From Chloroflexi bacterium RBG_16_70_13 (GTDB taxonomy: Bacteria > Chloroflexota > Limnocylindria > Limnocylindrales > CSP1-4): a DNA stretch of 13,512 bases. Both the position numbers and the translations under genes were made by a program. The stretch lies in NCBI GenBank assembly GCA_001795245.1, contig MGOD01000090.1, positions 37,318 to 50,829 on the forward strand, read 5' to 3'. Under the pieces are notes generated by a model. The model did not search any database. It saw nothing but the letters and a program-made list of their open reading frames with translations, and had not been told where the DNA came from. Within the stretch, counting starts at the first letter, position 1. Each line of letters opens with the position of its first letter. Of this stretch, positions 1 through 5,569 are shown piece after piece.

Positions 1-1
1 G

Positions 2-469
2 CGCATGGCCCGGGCGAATGGCGCGCAGGTGTCATGCGACCTCTCCTCGATCGGACCCCTCCTGGCCCAGGGTCGCCGGGCGGCTCGCGAGCTCATCGCC
101 TCGGTCGGGCCGGACATCCTTTTCGCCACGGAGACCGAGGCTCAGGCGTTCCTCGGCCGGGATGCCGCCGACGCGATGGTCGAGCACGCCGCGATCGTCG
201 TCATCAAGCGCGGGCCGCGGGGCGCGCGCGTCCTGGCCCGCGAGGCCGACGGCAACGTCCTCCGCTTCGACGTGGCGACGGCCCACGTCGCCGCCGCCGA
301 CACGACCGGCGCCGGCGACGCTTTCAGCGCTGGCTTCCTGGCCGGCTGGCTCACGTCCCGGGTGGCCGGCCGTACCATCCCCGATGCGCTCCATCGGGCC
401 ACCGTGGCCGGCCACCGCGCCGCCGCGCGTCAGCTGGTCGTCACCAAGCAGGAGCTCCCACCCGGATGA
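2..469 (+). CDS. psuK: PfkB-family sugar/nucleoside kinase, C-terminal part (probable pseudouridine kinase)
   Basis: This is the C-terminal half of a PfkB/ribokinase-family kinase; the reading frame is open to the left edge, so the N-terminus lies outside the window. The PfkB signature is plain: DTTGAGDAFSAGF, in which the GAGD aspartate is the catalytic base and the glycines form the anion hole. Upstream of it is the ATP-side stretch VVIKRGPRGARV, equivalent to the family's 'vvtlGekGa' strand, and the ATETEAQAFL helix where the family usually has NExE. The stop overlaps the start of the next gene by four bases (ATGA at 466-469), so the two are translationally coupled. Because that next gene is a pseudouridine-5'-phosphate glycosidase, the likely reaction is ATP-dependent phosphorylation of pseudouridine to its 5'-phosphate. 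The substrate is inferred from context; ribokinase or another nucleoside kinase remains possible because the substrate-binding half is missing. Confidence 0.85.
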   Translation, partial: RMARANGAQVSCDLSSIGPLLAQGRRAARELIASVGPDILFATETEAQAFLGRDAADAMVEHAAIVVIKRGPRGARVLAREADGNVLRFDVATAHVAAADTTGAGDAFSAGFLAGWLTSRVAGRTIPDALHRATVAGHRAAARQLVVTKQELPPG

Positions 470-1434
470 TCGGATCCCTCGCCGAACGGCTCACGCTCCA
501 GCCCGAGGTCTCGGACGCCCTTGCGGCGGGCCGCCCCGTCGTGGCCCTCGAATCGACGCTCATCAGCCACGGCCTGCCGTACCCCGCGAACGTCGAGGTC
601 GCGCGGGCCTCGGAGGCAGCGGTCCGCGAAGCCGGCGCGGTACCGGCCACGATCGCGATCCGCGACGGCCGGCTCCTCGTCGGCCTGGATGACGAGGCCC
701 TCGAAGCGCTCGCCACGGCTCCGGAGGGAAGCGTCCTCAAGGCCGCCCGGCCGAGCCTGTCGGCGGCCCTCACGAGGGGCGGCTGGTCGGCCACGACCGT
801 ATCGGCCTCGATGATCGTCGCCCACGCAGCCGGGATCGCGGTCTTCGCGACCGGTGGCATCGGCGGCGTCCACCTGGGAGCCTTCGGCAGCCCCGGCGCC
901 CTCCAGCCGCCGACGTTCGACATCTCGTCCGACCTCGAGGAGCTCGCCCGGACGCCCATGGTCGTCGTGTGCGCCGGGCCCAAGGCGATCCTGGATGTCC
1001 CGGCCACGCTCGAGGTCCTCGAGACGCGCGGCGTGCCGCTCGTCGCCGTCGGCCAGGCCGAGCTGCCCGGCTTCACCGCCCGATCCTCGGGCATCGCCGC
1101 CCCGTGGAGCGTGCCTGACGTCGCCTCGGCCGCCGAGCTCGCCGAAGCCCATCTCGGCCTCGGGCTCGACAGCGCGATCGTGATCTGCGTGCCGGTCCCG
1201 GCCGAGGACGCCCTGCCCGACGCGGTGGCCCGTCGAGTCGCCGAGCAGGCCGCCCGCGAGGCCGATGCCGCGGGGATCCACGGACCGGCACTGACGCCCT
1301 GGCTGCTCGCCCGGATCGCCGCCATGACCGACGGGGCCTCCGTCCGCGCCAACACCGCACTCATCATCAACGACGCGCGCGTCGCGGGCCAGATCGCGGT
1401 TCGCCTGGCGAGAGGCGTGGCCAGCGCCGGCTGA
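466..1434 (+). CDS. psuG: Pseudouridine-5'-phosphate glycosidase
   Basis: Complete 322-residue enzyme of the PsuG (indigoidine synthase A-like) family, of normal length. It splits pseudouridine 5'-phosphate at its C-C bond to uracil and ribose 5-phosphate, in the cytoplasm, with a divalent metal. Family landmarks are VALESTLISHGLPYP (residues 26-40, with catalytic Glu29), Lys92 in VLKAARPSL (the Schiff-base lysine position), the central ATGGIGGVHLGA block, and the C-terminal SVRANTALIINDA segment with the conserved Asn. The K-x-x-R-x-x-L segment has Ser where many homologues carry Asp (RRDL). I chose the ATG at 466 because it overlaps the kinase stop and places Glu29 where it belongs; the frame is open further upstream but reads as a shadow of the kinase. 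Together with the preceding kinase it forms a pseudouridine salvage/degradation operon. Confidence 0.95.
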   Translation: MIGSLAERLTLQPEVSDALAAGRPVVALESTLISHGLPYPANVEVARASEAAVREAGAVPATIAIRDGRLLVGLDDEALEALATAPEGSVLKAARPSLSAALTRGGWSATTVSASMIVAHAAGIAVFATGGIGGVHLGAFGSPGALQPPTFDISSDLEELARTPMVVVCAGPKAILDVPATLEVLETRGVPLVAVGQAELPGFTARSSGIAAPWSVPDVASAAELAEAHLGLGLDSAIVICVPVPAEDALPDAVARRVAEQAAREADAAGIHGPALTPWLLARIAAMTDGASVRANTALIINDARVAGQIAVRLARGVASAG

Positions 1435-1465
1435 CGGAGCCGCGCAGCGGCGCCAAGTTCTTGCC

Positions 1466-1494
1466 TTGTTTGCCACCGGGGCCGTCGCTACACT
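1466..1494 (+). promoter_or_regulatory. Candidate sigma-70-type promoter for the duplicated-domain gene
   Basis: TTGTTT at 1466-1471 and TACACT at 1489-1494 are separated by exactly 17 bases, in an AT-richer patch of an otherwise GC-rich gap. Transcription would begin near 1501, giving a 5' leader of about 165 bases before the ATG at 1668. This is read by eye against the general consensus; no start-site data are available. Confidence 0.5.
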
Positions 1495-1608
1495 CGCCGC
1501 GCTGGCCATTCTTCCGGCCGACTGACCGGAGGTCGAAGCGACCAGCCTGTTCGGCCGGACGACCGGCTCGCGAGCGCGTCGCAACCGCTCGGTCGCGGCA
1601 GCGAAGTT

Positions 1609-1636
1609 GCACCAGCGCGGTCGCACCAGCGCGGTC
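1609..1636 (+). repeat. Perfect 14-bp tandem repeat in the leader
   Basis: GCACCAGCGCGGTC occurs twice head to tail (1609-1622 and 1623-1636), 31 bases before the ATG at 1668. It lies inside the predicted untranslated leader, together with short GC stems such as GCCGG-ACGA-CCGGC. It may be a slippage duplication or a paired protein-binding site; nothing here decides between them. Confidence 0.6.
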
Positions 1637-1667
1637 GTGACCGGAGCAGGCGTCCAGGGAGAGCCCG

Positions 1668-2198
1668 ATGCGGATCTACGACGGCAGTCCCCGGCAGGAC
1701 TTCGAGGAGGTCCTCCGGTCGATCGGCGCCTACCTGGACCAGCGGGCCATGAAGGACGTCCTCGTGATGGAGGCCCCGGACGGCTTCATCGTCCAGGCCC
1801 TCGCCCACGTCGGTGGGGGAACGAGCGCCTGGTCGGAATCGATGGGCCAGGTCGAGAAGGAGACGATGACCTTCGCCGACGAGGACATCGCCCGGTTCAT
1901 GGACGAGGCGATCGCCCATCGCGGCCAGGGCGAGCATGATCCGCCACCGGGCGCCGGCGATTACGAGCACGCCTTCCGGGTCATCGGCCGCTACATCGAC
2001 GAGCAGCACCCCAAGGACATCTTCTTCTTCGAGCAGGATGGCGCGTTCGTCCTGCGGCTCCATCACGTGACCCAATCCGGCTCACGGCATATGCTCGCGG
2101 AGTTCACCCGCGACGACATCGCGTCGCTCGTCTCGCAGGGACCGACCCATCGCACACCCGACAAGGAATCCGGACCGCAGGGGGCGGCTCCGGCCTGA
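1668..2198 (+). CDS. Protein of unknown function made of two copies of one domain
   Basis: I do not recognise this 176-residue soluble protein. It has no signal peptide or membrane segment. It is an internal duplication: residues 11-80 and 98-156 align. Copy 1 reads FEEVLRSIGAYLDQ..KDVLVMEAPDGFIVQAL and copy 2 reads YEHAFRVIGRYIDE..KDIFFFEQDGAFVLRL, each ending in a similar short helix (FADEDIARFM versus FTRDDIASLV). Each copy would be helix, two strands (the KD-hydrophobic-E/DG hairpin), then helix. Copy 1 carries an extra loop of about eight residues (TSAWSESMGQ). The copies differ enough that the duplication is old. The ATG is preceded by a good ribosome site (GGGAGAG, about 6 bases upstream) and a candidate promoter. 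A membrane microprotein follows 22 bases after the stop, apparently in the same operon. Confidence 0.85.
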   Translation: MRIYDGSPRQDFEEVLRSIGAYLDQRAMKDVLVMEAPDGFIVQALAHVGGGTSAWSESMGQVEKETMTFADEDIARFMDEAIAHRGQGEHDPPPGAGDYEHAFRVIGRYIDEQHPKDIFFFEQDGAFVLRLHHVTQSGSRHMLAEFTRDDIASLVSQGPTHRTPDKESGPQGAAPA

Positions 2199-2205
2199 TC
2201 CAACC

Positions 2206-2213
2206 AGAGGAGG
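2206..2213 (+). promoter_or_regulatory. Strong Shine-Dalgarno site deciding the microprotein start
   Basis: AGAGGAGG lies seven bases before the ATG at 2221. Such a near-perfect site in front of a very short frame is the main argument that the microprotein is real. Confidence 0.8.
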
Positions 2214-2220
2214 CGCCCTG

Positions 2221-2376
2221 ATGCGTGCACTCAAGACCGTCGCCGTCGCGCTGGGGATCACCCTCGGCGCCCTCATCGTCATCCCGCTCATCGTCCTTGC
2301 CGGCCTGTTCGTCTGGCTGAAGCTCACGGAGGAGGCGGACGAGGAGTCCCTCGAGCTCGACGAGGAAGGCGCCTGA
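2221..2376 (+). CDS. 51-residue single-pass membrane microprotein
   Basis: Small open frame of 51 residues, too short for many gene finders. After a short basic start (MRALK) there is one long hydrophobic helix at about residues 6-34 (VAVALGITLGALIVIPLIVLAG and on), then a strongly acidic C-terminal tail of about 16 residues (EEADEESLELDEEG). By the positive-inside rule the acidic tail would face outside. It starts 22 bases after the duplicated-domain gene behind a strong ribosome site and is followed by a strong hairpin, so the two genes probably form one transcript. It may be a membrane partner of the upstream protein; no known family is recognised. Confidence 0.75.
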   Translation: MRALKTVAVALGITLGALIVIPLIVLAGLFVWLKLTEEADEESLELDEEGA

Positions 2377-2408
2377 TCACCCGGTCCGGGGAGCTCCCCG
2401 CGGATCCG

Positions 2409-2443
2409 ACGCCCGCCGGGCAACCGGCGGGCGTTGGTGTTGC
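2409..2443 (+). terminator. Strong hairpin, probable intrinsic terminator
   Basis: An 11-bp perfect stem (ACGCCCGCCGG at 2409-2419 pairing with CCGGCGGGCGT at 2424-2434) closes on a GCAA tetraloop (GNRA type), followed by a loosely T-rich TGGTGTTG. It begins 32 bases after the microprotein stop and is well placed to end that operon. The T-tract is imperfect, so efficiency is uncertain. Confidence 0.75.
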
Positions 2444-2525
2444 TGCGCCGGGTTGGCGATCCAGCCACCGCCTCGCCGAAGCCGGCGTCCTGGTCGTCGT
2501 CGTCGCGTGGGCCGCGAACTTCATC

Positions 2526-3374
2526 GTGGTCAAGGCGGCCAACCAGGAGATCCCGCCGGTCACCTTTGCCCTCCTCCGGTTCGGCTCGGCCGCGGGCGTG
2601 CTCCTCGCCCTGCTCCGCTGGCGCGAGGGCTCGATCCGGATGCCGCTCGGCCAGGTCGGCCCGATCCTCGCGCTCGGGGCGATCGGCTTCGGCGGCTACC
2701 AGGTCCTGTGGGCGACGGCCCTCCAGTCGATCCCGGCCGGCGATTCGGCGTTCCTCATCGCGACGACGCCGGTCCTGACCGCCCTCCTCGCCGCGTGGGC
2801 CGGTTCGGACACCCTCACCGCGAGGAAGCTCGTGGGGGCCGTGATCTCGTTCCTCGGGGTCGGGATCGTCGTGGCCGGCGGCCCGGGCCTCGGGCTCGCG
2901 GCGTCGCTCATCGGCGATGGGCTGACCCTCGCCGCGGCCGTCTGCTGGGCGGTCTACACGTCATGGGGCGCGCCGATCCTGGCGACGCACTCGCCGCTCC
3001 GGACGACGGCCTGGGCGATGGTCGGCGGGTGCCTCATCCTGCTGCCGCTCGGCCTGGCGCAGGCGCCGGGCGCCGACTGGGGCGCCGTCTCGGTGGGCGC
3101 CTGGGCCGGGCTGGCCTACTCGGCGGTCCTCCCGGCGGGCCTCGCCAACGTCGTCGTCTTCCATGCCATCCGCCTGCTCGGCCCGACCCGGATCACCGCT
3201 CTCCAGTTCCTGGTGCCGTTCATCGCCGTGCTCATGGGCGCCGCCTTCCTCTCCGAGCCGGTCCAGCCGGCACAGCTCGCCGGCGGGGCGGTGATCGTCC
3301 TTGGCGTTGCGATCACCCGGGCCGTTGCGGTCGGTGGCCTGGCGACGAGGATCCGGGGTCGGTGGCTGGCATGA
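2526..3374 (+). CDS. DMT-superfamily EamA-type exporter (N-terminus probably begins upstream)
   Basis: Inner-membrane transporter of the drug/metabolite (EamA) superfamily, built of two five-helix repeats. Nine hydrophobic segments follow the GTG at 2526, from TFALLRFGSAAGVLLALL through the conserved VLWATALQSIPAGDSAFLIATTPVLTALLA (helices 3-4) and LQFLVPFIAVLMGAAFLSEP (helix 9) to the last, QLAGGAVIVLGVAI. The expected first helix (GVLVVVVAWAANFIVVKAA, with the family's W-x-x-N-F motif) is encoded in the same frame immediately upstream, about 2487-2540, so GTG 2526 would cut the helix. No in-frame ATG, GTG or TTG lies between the terminator and 2526; CTG at 2490 is the only near-start codon that keeps most of the helix. 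The true start is either non-standard or hidden by a one-base error. The stop overlaps the phosphatase start (ATGA at 3371). The substrate cannot be predicted. Confidence 0.85.
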   Translation: MVKAANQEIPPVTFALLRFGSAAGVLLALLRWREGSIRMPLGQVGPILALGAIGFGGYQVLWATALQSIPAGDSAFLIATTPVLTALLAAWAGSDTLTARKLVGAVISFLGVGIVVAGGPGLGLAASLIGDGLTLAAAVCWAVYTSWGAPILATHSPLRTTAWAMVGGCLILLPLGLAQAPGADWGAVSVGAWAGLAYSAVLPAGLANVVVFHAIRLLGPTRITALQFLVPFIAVLMGAAFLSEPVQPAQLAGGAVIVLGVAITRAVAVGGLATRIRGRWLA

Positions 3375-4189
3375 CCCACGGCCCGGGTCGAGCGTCGCCG
3401 CCACCGCCGCCGCTCATCGCGGGTGCGCCGCCCATCGCGATCCTCGTCGACTACGACGGGACGATCGCCCTGACCGACGTGTCCGATGCGCTCATGGCCG
3501 AGTTCGTGACCGACGAGTGGGAGGCGAAGGCCGCCGAATACGACGCCGGCCTCGTCGGCTCGCGGCGGCTGATGGAATGGGAGGTCGGGCTCATCACGAC
3601 GCCGCCCGACGAGCTCCGGGCGCTGGCGGCTGCGCAGCCCCACGACCCAGGCTTCGCGCCCTTTGTCCGCCGGGCGCAGGCGGCCGGCATCCCGGTCGAG
3701 GTCGTGAGCGACGGCTTCGGGTTCTTCATCCCGGCCGCCCTCGAGGCGCTCGGAGTCGGGGACGTGCCGGTCGTCTCGGCGGTGACGTCGTTCCCGGCGG
3801 GCGGGAGGCCGCAGATCAGGTTCCCCAACGGCCACCCGAGCTGCTTCGTCTGCGGCACCTGCAAGCGGACGCGGGTGCTCGACCATCAGGCTGCCGGCCG
3901 GGCCGTCGTCTTCATCGGCGACGGACACTCGGATCGCTATGCGGCGGGCTATGCCGATGTCGTCTTTGCGAAGCACGCCCTGCTTCGCCTGTGCGTCGAG
4001 AACGGCTGGCCCTTCCGGCGCTGGACGGAGCTCGTCGAGATCGACGCCTGGCTCGCGGGGGTCATCGAGGCCTGGCGATTCGATCCGACGTCGCCACTCG
4101 TGCCCCGCCCGTGGTCGAGGGCGGCCTTCTGCGGCCCCGAGGTCTGGGGCGAGGGCCGTTGGGACCCACCGCCACCGCGCGAGGGCTGA
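3371..4189 (+). CDS. MtnX-like HAD-superfamily phosphatase
   Basis: A 272-residue cytosolic HAD phosphatase resembling MtnX (2-hydroxy-3-keto-5-methylthiopentenyl-1-phosphate phosphatase of methionine salvage). Motif I is Asp27-Tyr-Asp29-Gly-Thr, with Asp27 the phospho-acceptor. Motif II is Ser113 in VEVVSDGF. Lys165 in the Cys-rich CFVCGTCKR block (Cys158, Cys161, Cys164) is motif III and is shared with MtnX. Motif IV is GDGHSD (Asp184, Asp188), followed by the typical AAGYADVVFAKHALLRLCVENG. A proline-rich N-terminal run (residues 10-14) and a Trp/Pro-rich tail of about 40 residues are extra. It is translationally coupled to the exporter. No other methionine-salvage gene is in view, so the exact substrate is unproven; a phosphoserine-phosphatase-like role is an alternative. 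Confidence 0.8.
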   Translation: MTHGPGRASPPPPPLIAGAPPIAILVDYDGTIALTDVSDALMAEFVTDEWEAKAAEYDAGLVGSRRLMEWEVGLITTPPDELRALAAAQPHDPGFAPFVRRAQAAGIPVEVVSDGFGFFIPAALEALGVGDVPVVSAVTSFPAGGRPQIRFPNGHPSCFVCGTCKRTRVLDHQAAGRAVVFIGDGHSDRYAAGYADVVFAKHALLRLCVENGWPFRRWTELVEIDAWLAGVIEAWRFDPTSPLVPRPWSRAAFCGPEVWGEGRWDPPPPREG

Positions 4190-4235
4190 GCGAGCCACCG
4201 AAGGTGGGAGAAGTCGTCGGGCCTCCGATCGACAC

Positions 4236-4260
4236 CTGCACATGATATACTCTGCACATG
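4236..4260 (+). promoter_or_regulatory. vapBC promoter with direct-repeat operator; probable leaderless start
   Basis: TATACT at 4246-4251, preceded by TGA (TG-n extended -10), lies only six bases before the antitoxin ATG at 4258, so transcription should begin at or next to the start codon. The 9-base sequence CTGCACATG occurs twice, at 4236-4244 and 4252-4260, 16 bases apart and bracketing the -10; the second copy contains the start codon. No Shine-Dalgarno sequence can fit. The repeats are the natural site for autorepression by the ribbon-helix-helix antitoxin. No good -35 is visible, consistent with an extended -10. Confidence 0.65.
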
Positions 4261-4518
4261 CATTCGGAGCGGACACAGGTCCTCCTGACGCCCTCGCAGC
4301 GCCAACGACTCGAGCGGATCGCTCTGCGCGAGGGCCGCTCGCTCGGCGCGGTGATCAGGGACGCAGTCGATGCGTACACCCTGCCGCGGTCCCGCCCACG
4401 AGGTGAGGCCCTCCAATCGTTGTTCGCCCTGAACGCGCCCGTGGCCGACTGGGCGGTGATGAAGGCGGACATCGAGCACGGAGCCCTGGGATCTGACCCC
4501 GACGGTCCCGCGCGGTGA
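4258..4518 (+). CDS. vapB: Ribbon-helix-helix antitoxin, VapB-like
   Basis: An 86-residue protein whose first 42 residues form a ribbon-helix-helix (CopG/Arc) DNA-binding domain: a strand RTQVLLT (residues 5-11), helix PSQRQRLERIALREG, then SLGAVIRDAVDAYTL. The C-terminal half (LFALNAPVADWAVMKADIEHG) would be the toxin-neutralising tail. Its stop overlaps the toxin's GTG start by four bases (GTGA at 4515-4518), the standard antitoxin-first arrangement. It probably represses its own promoter through the CTGCACATG repeats. The start ATG lies at the predicted transcription start, so translation is probably leaderless. The family is clear; the vapB name follows from the PIN partner. Confidence 0.88.
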   Translation: MHSERTQVLLTPSQRQRLERIALREGRSLGAVIRDAVDAYTLPRSRPRGEALQSLFALNAPVADWAVMKADIEHGALGSDPDGPAR

Positions 4519-4928
4519 CCGTCTTCATCGACACGGCCGTCGTCATGTACGCGGGTGGCGCCGCACATCCCCTGCGAGGCCCGTGCCAGCGGATCCTCGC
4601 CCGGGTCGCCGATGGTGAGCTCGAGGGCGTGACCTCGGTCGAGGTCATCCAGGAGATCCTCCATCGCTTCAGCGCCATCCGACGACCCGACGTCGGCGTT
4701 TCGATGGCGCGCGACGCGCTCGACCTGTTCGCGCCGGTCCTCCCGGTGACGCACGCGGTGATGCGTCGAATGCCCGAGCTCATGGAAGCGCACCCGACGC
4801 TCGCGGCCCGCGACCTGGTTCACGTCGCGACCTGCCTCCAGGAGGGAATCCGCGACATCGTCAGCCCCGATCTCGGCTTCGACCAGGTGGCCGAGATCCG
4901 GCGCATCGATCCGGCGACCGCGGCGTAG
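4515..4928 (+). CDS. vapC: PIN-domain toxin ribonuclease, VapC-like
   Basis: A 137-residue PIN-domain ribonuclease (PF01850 type), the toxin of a type II toxin-antitoxin pair; VapC enzymes cut specific RNAs such as tRNAs using Mg2+. The acidic residues of the active site are all present: Asp6 in VFIDTAVVMY, Glu43 in TSVEVIQEIL, Asp100 in AARDLVHVATC, and Asp119 or Asp123 in SPDLGFDQV. Length is normal, so the enzyme looks intact, unlike the remnant 400 bases downstream. The GTG start at 4515 overlaps the antitoxin stop and places Asp6 correctly. The RNA target cannot be read from the sequence. Confidence 0.9.
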   Translation: MTVFIDTAVVMYAGGAAHPLRGPCQRILARVADGELEGVTSVEVIQEILHRFSAIRRPDVGVSMARDALDLFAPVLPVTHAVMRRMPELMEAHPTLAARDLVHVATCLQEGIRDIVSPDLGFDQVAEIRRIDPATAA

Positions 4929-5005
4929 GCCGATCCCGCGAAACGATTCGCGTCGTCGCCAGGCCATACCCTTCGAACCCGGTCACCATGCCGGGGGACG
5001 TAGGG

Positions 5006-5027
5006 TCGGGCGGTGCGAACCGCCCGA
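5006..5027 (+). terminator. GNRA-capped hairpin after vapBC, possible terminator
   Basis: TCGGGCGGT at 5006-5014 pairs perfectly over 9 bp with ACCGCCCGA at 5019-5027 around a GCGA loop. It lies 78 bases past the vapC stop. There is no T-run behind it (ATAGAGCG follows), so it may instead be a leader or mRNA-end structure of either flanking module. Confidence 0.45.
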
Positions 5028-5041
5028 TAGAGCGAATGACT

Positions 5042-5071
5042 CGCACGGATGGCCGACCCGGCGTCCGTGCG
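5042..5071 (+). repeat. 8-bp inverted repeat before the second antitoxin
   Basis: CGCACGGA at 5042-5049 is matched by its reverse complement TCCGTGCG at 5064-5071, with a 14-base spacer. It lies 36 bases before the GTG at 5107. The half-site spacing would suit a dimeric ribbon-helix-helix repressor, so it is a candidate operator; a weak hairpin is the alternative. Confidence 0.45.
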
Positions 5072-5106
5072 GGCCAATGTGCCAGTACCACTGCGATCAT
5101 GCCAGC

Positions 5107-5331
5107 GTGGATCGCAACGGTGTGTCCCTGGACAAGGCAACCTGGCAGCGGCTTCGGCGCATTGCCGCGGAACGAGGGATCTCGATGGCTGCGCTCATCC
5201 GCGAGGCGATCGACGAGACGATCGAGCGGCATGCGCCAACCCCGCGCAGCCTCGGGGTCGGCGCCTCCGAGGTGTCGGACACGGCCCGACGAAGCGGCGA
5301 CGAGCGAGCCGAGCCGCGGCCGTGGCGCTGA
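5107..5331 (+). CDS. Second ribbon-helix-helix antitoxin, VapB-like (orphaned)
   Basis: A 74-residue ribbon-helix-helix protein: strand NGVSLD, helix KATWQRLRRIAAERG, then ISMAALIREAIDETIER, the usual CopG/VapB pattern. The tail (residues 45-74) is rich in Pro, Ser and Arg and disordered-looking. The GTG at 5107 gives the N-terminal length usual for the family; an in-frame ATG at 5077 would add ten residues (MCQYHCDHAS) that look non-coding. Its end overlaps a GTG (5322) that opens a PIN-toxin N-terminus, but that toxin frame soon loses all similarity. It resembles the upstream antitoxin only at fold level, so the two modules are not a recent duplication. With its toxin broken it may act as an orphan regulator or be decaying itself. 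Confidence 0.7.
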   Translation: MDRNGVSLDKATWQRLRRIAAERGISMAALIREAIDETIERHAPTPRSLGVGASEVSDTARRSGDERAEPRPWR

Positions 5332-5569
5332 TCCTGGACACCGGGCCGCTCGCCCCGTACGGGGACGGATCAATCGGGAGCTCCGGGAACAAGACCGGCT
5401 GCGGCTCACAGGTCACGATGGTTCCCGGAGTCACGAGCGATCGCCGTGGTCTTCGTCAACGACCCTGGATTCGCGGTGGAATCCACCACGATGGCCCTCC
5501 TGGGAGCGGCCGTGACTCGGTGAGACTGTCGGAGCTCGCGACGCCCGCGTCACCATCGATCGGTCCGCG
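5322..5569 (+). pseudogene. Remnant of a PIN-domain (VapC-like) toxin
   Basis: The GTG at 5322 overlaps the antitoxin stop by ten bases and begins VALILDTGPLAPYGD, the unmistakable opening strand of a PIN toxin with its first catalytic Asp (Asp6). After about 15 residues none of the three frames shows the rest of the fold: no conserved mid-domain Glu, and no DAxxxA or 'TLDxxxF' segment. Only about 250 bases remain before the convergent acetyltransferase, against the roughly 390 a PIN toxin needs. I read this as a toxin with most of its body deleted or scrambled. Only the first 45 bases are recognisable; the right-hand limit is set by the neighbouring gene. No other feature is seen in this stretch. 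Confidence 0.5.

Noticed and set aside
34..465. N-terminal extension of the psuG frame upstream of ATG 466
   Set aside because: It overlaps the kinase coding sequence in another frame and reads as Arg/Pro/Gly-rich shadow; PsuG conserved residues fit a start at 466.
430..1626. Long minus-strand frame opposite psuG
   Set aside because: Arg/Asp/Gly-rich composition typical of antisense frames in GC-rich DNA, and it covers a clearly functional + strand gene.
2453..3370. Upstream extension of the phosphatase frame through the exporter
   Set aside because: The stretch is a frame shadow of the exporter; the phosphatase begins at ATG 3371, which overlaps the exporter stop.
3116..4276. Long minus-strand frame opposite the exporter and phosphatase
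   Set aside because: Low-complexity antisense shadow with no domain signal or ribosome site.
5340..5569. Attempt to join frames to rebuild the second PIN toxin
   Set aside because: No frame combination restored the mid-domain Glu or the later Asp motifs, and the space is about 140 bases too short.
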